From: Citrus sinensis
Taxonomy: Eukaryota > Streptophyta > Magnoliopsida > Sapindales > Rutaceae
Assembly: GCF_022201045.2 (NCBI RefSeq)
Contig: NC_068556.1
Location: forward strand, 4,380,001-4,444,000
Direction of reading: 5' to 3'
Length of the DNA: 64,000 nucleotides
Shown here: piece by piece, positions 60,985 through 64,000 of the stretch
Numbering within the stretch: position 1 is the stretch's first letter
Layout: every line of letters begins with the position of its first letter
Notes under the pieces: model-generated
Seen by the model: only the letters and a program-made list of their open reading frames with translations
What the model was told of the DNA's origin: nothing
Databases searched by the model: none
Translations under genes and position numbers: made by a program

Positions 60985-63175
60985 CTAATAGCAAATGGCA
61001 TCTTTCCCAATTGAACTGAAAGATATCCTTGTCGTCTTGTCTGATCTGAAGTTGAACTTAAGATCTGAAGCATCATCATTTGTAGGGGCACTGCTTGTAG
61101 AAGGGAAAGCAAAAACAAGTCGAGAAGTAGATGTATTCAACCCAAAGCTATACTTAGGAACTGCAGGTCCTTCTTTTGGCTGCTGCACGTCATTAGCAAG
61201 GAATGATGGCAAAATGGATGGTGTTGGAGGCTCAGAGAAAACCCCACTGGATGCAGAAACAGGAAAACTGAAGCCAGTGCTACTATCAGAAGAAAATGTC
61301 CACTTCCAGTTCGGCTTGCCAACAGAAATAGAAGGCAAAACTGATTTAGTGTCCCCTACAGAGTGAGATGGAGGCTTCCTCTGTAAATTTAGCACCCCAC
61401 TATCGGCAGCATTTGGAACAGTCTTTGAGTTATTCTGCACAATAGTTAATTAGTTATGTTTGTTTCAAGTAAATCTGAATACACTTGATGACAATTAACC
61501 AAAACACACTTGAACCCAAGTTAAGACGACATATAAATGAGGTAATTTGAAATTACAAAAAGTCAGCTGTTCCAAACAAATCTCACTGAGCAACATAAGT
61601 CCATCTATAGTAAACAACTCTAGGGTGAAAAGGGGGAGAAGGGGGTGGGGAAAGGAATACATGCAACCAAGATGAAGGATATGCATCATTCCCGTATCAT
61701 AAACAAAAACAACTCCATTAAGATAGCAATAAGAGAACCAGAATAAAAAATAAAATCACATTTTCAAGAGTTCCAATTATACAAATTTTATTTAATCAGA
61801 AACCAAAATTTCCAAGAAGGTGAAGCAAAACCCTGATTTCAATAACTAATGTTCAAGTGTGAGCATGGTTGTGTTAAGCATTTCTCTTCTTTTCTCTCCA
61901 TCGATCCCAATTCTACCTTGATTAGAGGTACTCGGATGAAAACCTCCATGTTTAATCAACAATATATCAGTTGATCTATTACGTGCCCATGTTTTGATGT
62001 ACCAGTTAAAACTACATTTCTAAATTGTGAACTCTACCAGGTAAACTGCTCAACTTACAGGGATGCTGTCTTGTAAACAAAAACAGCTCATTCCTGGCTG
62101 CCCTGGTTGCTCTGCAGGCAAAAATTTGATGGAACAATATGAAGTCCTATCTTACTCTATCACAGTTACACAACAACCACCACAGAATGGAATTGAAGGC
62201 CCGGTGGTGAAGTTTCAATGGGCCCCCTTGGCCACCAATATCATCTAATATCTTGCTTCCTTTCCAAATTATTTCTATCCTATATCATGGCCCCTCCCAA
62301 AAAAAAGAAAAAAAAAAGGAAAATTAGGGCTCTATCCTGAAGGCAGCCACTACAGGACCTGAAGGTTGAACCTCAGAAGTCCACTGCCCACCATGTTGTC
62401 ATTCAACACACAGAATTTGCAAGGCCAAGAAATTGAGAGCAAGCATTCCCATAAAACACAATAATCAAGGAGGAGAGTAAAATACCTCATTTTTACTCTC
62501 GATATCAAAATCTTGATTTTTCCTGAAATCGTGAGAAGATCCCGCACGGCCACCTTGTATGGGAAGTACGCCATCAATTTTTGTTTTTGAAGCTAAAGAG
62601 GTTTCATTTATGCCATCTTTAGATACTTTAGTATTCTCCGGAGAAGTAACCTTAAAGGAGTTCACTCTAGCTTCATTCACTTGTGCGGAATTTTTGTTGT
62701 CGCCCTCATCTCCCTTCTTCCTAGAGTCACAACCTCCGAAATTCAGAAAAATATTCTGCTCGCTCACCACAGAAGCACTAACGGAAGACTGGATTTTTTT
62801 CCGAGAAGTGGCTAGCCCCAACTCAGCAGACTTATCTTTAGGAGTGGGCAGGTTTCTCTCAAGATGCTCCAGTATTGTCCTAGCCATCTGACTAGAATGT
62901 GGATGAACAGGTGGGACGCCTACTTCCGAGCTTAGTGGCTTCCTGTCTGCTAACTGGAATATTGAAGAGCCACTTGTTCCTCCAAGTTCTAAATTCTTCT
63001 TCACAGCAGGAAATTCTGAAAAATGGGAATGTCCCACTGGAGAAAGGCCATCTACAGAGGAATGAAACTTCACAGACCCTCTGGCCAGAGATTCTACAGC
63101 AGCTTTGTGCCGTGTCCTACGAATGGGTCCAGCTGATCCTTGGCCATTATCTAATGCATTTCTACTTGACTTCAA
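60985..63175 (-). CDS. NUP1: NUP1/NUP136-like nucleoporin, 3' part (5' exons outside window)
   Basis: Two exons are clear, 62486-63175 (230 codons) and 60985-61434 (149 codons plus stop), joined in phase 0 across a 1.05-kb intron. The right-hand exon starts after a good acceptor (ATACAG), so earlier exons lie to the right, beyond the window or hidden in 63176-64000. Composition is Ser/Pro/Lys-rich and disordered, with no globular domain. Recognisable words are IRRTRHKAAVESLARG, MARTILEHLERNLPTPKDKS and, in the last exon, KPNWKWTFSSDSSTGFSFPV followed by SGVFSEPPTPSILPSF. These match the plant-specific nuclear-basket nucleoporin NUP1 (NUP136), which affects nuclear shape and mRNA export. The identification rests on remembered similarity of these words, and the exact C-terminus is less sure. 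Confidence 0.68.
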
Positions 63176-64000
63176 CTGTATTTGAACAATGACAAAGGAA
63201 ACAAGAATCAAAAGTTAATTGATGCAAATTCAGTCTGAAATAATAGTACAAAAATTATTGCCACAATGTCACATTTGGCTTCCCAGAAATTACTATTTGT
63301 TGTGCTTAATGTAAAAGCACACATGCATAATTGCATATAAACAGATCGTCGACCCCCACATGAAAGCATGATGCAACTATTCATATGAGATGACAACCCA
63401 AAAACCTAGGAAGCAAAGATATCAGTATACACATGTTGCTTTACACAAATCTAATGCTAAGATATAAACAGATAACTTTATAGTTCACTATGCTTGATAA
63501 TATTTCAACTTAACCAAAACCAATAGTACTTGGATAGATCAACTATACATAGCAGAATCATACACCCTAAGAATCCAGCTTATTCTTAATTAAAAAGGGA
63601 TGTTTAAAATTGACCCTTTTTTTGGGATGTAGAGTTTTAATTTTTGACTACCATTGAGGAGAAAATGTTCTATGACCATGTCACATAATGAGGATATCCT
63701 CCTTCCAAAAAATCATAGAAGGATTTCATAGTTCTCTCCAAAGATATTATAAGAAGGCTTATACCCAATAGAAACAAAATTGTAATAGGCTTTTCCTACG
63801 CTTATGAAAATTTAAATAAAGAAAAAAAAGGAAAACTTCATCAGGTAAAGATGCAGAGAGCAGGAAGCAAATGGTCAAAGACACTTCAAGGAAAAACCTA
63901 TAGTAAAAAACTCTATTAACATGCATGATTGTGCTAACATGCACAGGCAACACTAGCTGCTTATTCGCAAATATCCCAAACACAACCTATTTGAAAAGCT
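63176..64000 (-). other. Intron of the nucleoporin gene
   Basis: Upstream of the acceptor at 63176 I see AT-rich, stop-filled DNA with no segment resembling nucleoporin sequence, so the next exon probably lies beyond the right edge. Confidence 0.5.

Noticed and set aside
1-64000. CRISPR arrays, bacterial operons, rRNA genes and organelle-genome insertions.
   Set aside because: None seen: repeats are simple, tandem or transposon-like, genes have introns, and no rRNA or clear organelle block was recognised.

Overview
The window is nuclear DNA from a flowering plant, almost certainly a eudicot. Its genes carry introns with GT-AG borders, the intergenic DNA is AT-rich, and the recognisable families are plant-specific: phytocyanins, a YABBY factor, a plant-type MBD protein and a chloroplast lumen protein. 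A Citrus-like (Rutaceae) source is my guess from general resemblance and has not been tested.

Layout. 1-5.9 kb is AT-rich intergenic DNA with a dispersed duplicate and a SINE-like stretch. 5.9-23.1 kb holds three phytocyanin (blue-copper) genes, all on the minus strand. Two of them (5913-7237 and 18939-20103) encode two cupredoxin domains in one protein; the third (22343-23089) has a single domain. This cluster is interrupted by an intronless GNAT acetyltransferase gene (9508-10083) and by a 4.3-kb endogenous pararetrovirus (about 11310-15640). The viral copy keeps a 958-codon movement-protein/coat-protein frame but has a broken zinc knuckle, no visible protease and only a piece of reverse transcriptase. 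24.9-28.0 kb is a three-exon GH17 beta-1,3-glucanase gene with a separate signal-peptide exon and a tiny C-terminal GPI-signal exon. 32.7-34.5 kb is MPH2 (thylakoid lumen 16.5 kDa protein), on the plus strand. It is followed by a seemingly perfect 322-bp tandem duplication and then by an MBD10/11-type gene (35709-38763, minus) whose C-terminus may be frameshifted.

39-53.5 kb is a transposon-rich desert. It contains a hAT-like element with 8-bp target duplications, a 5'-truncated LINE with 19-bp target duplications, several fold-back MITEs, and a tandem TRIM (three LTRs) interrupted by a decayed Ty3/gypsy element. 54.0-57.1 kb is a seven-exon YABBY5-type gene (plus). 57.1-61.0 kb is intergenic. 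From 60985 to the right edge lies the 3' part of a NUP1/NUP136-like nucleoporin gene (minus), whose 5' exons are outside the window.

The genes do not form one pathway. The only real functional cluster is the phytocyanin array, where secreted, probably GPI-anchored cell-surface copper proteins were duplicated, fused into two-domain forms and, in one copy, stripped of copper ligands. That array, with the viral insertion inside it, is the most interesting part of the window.
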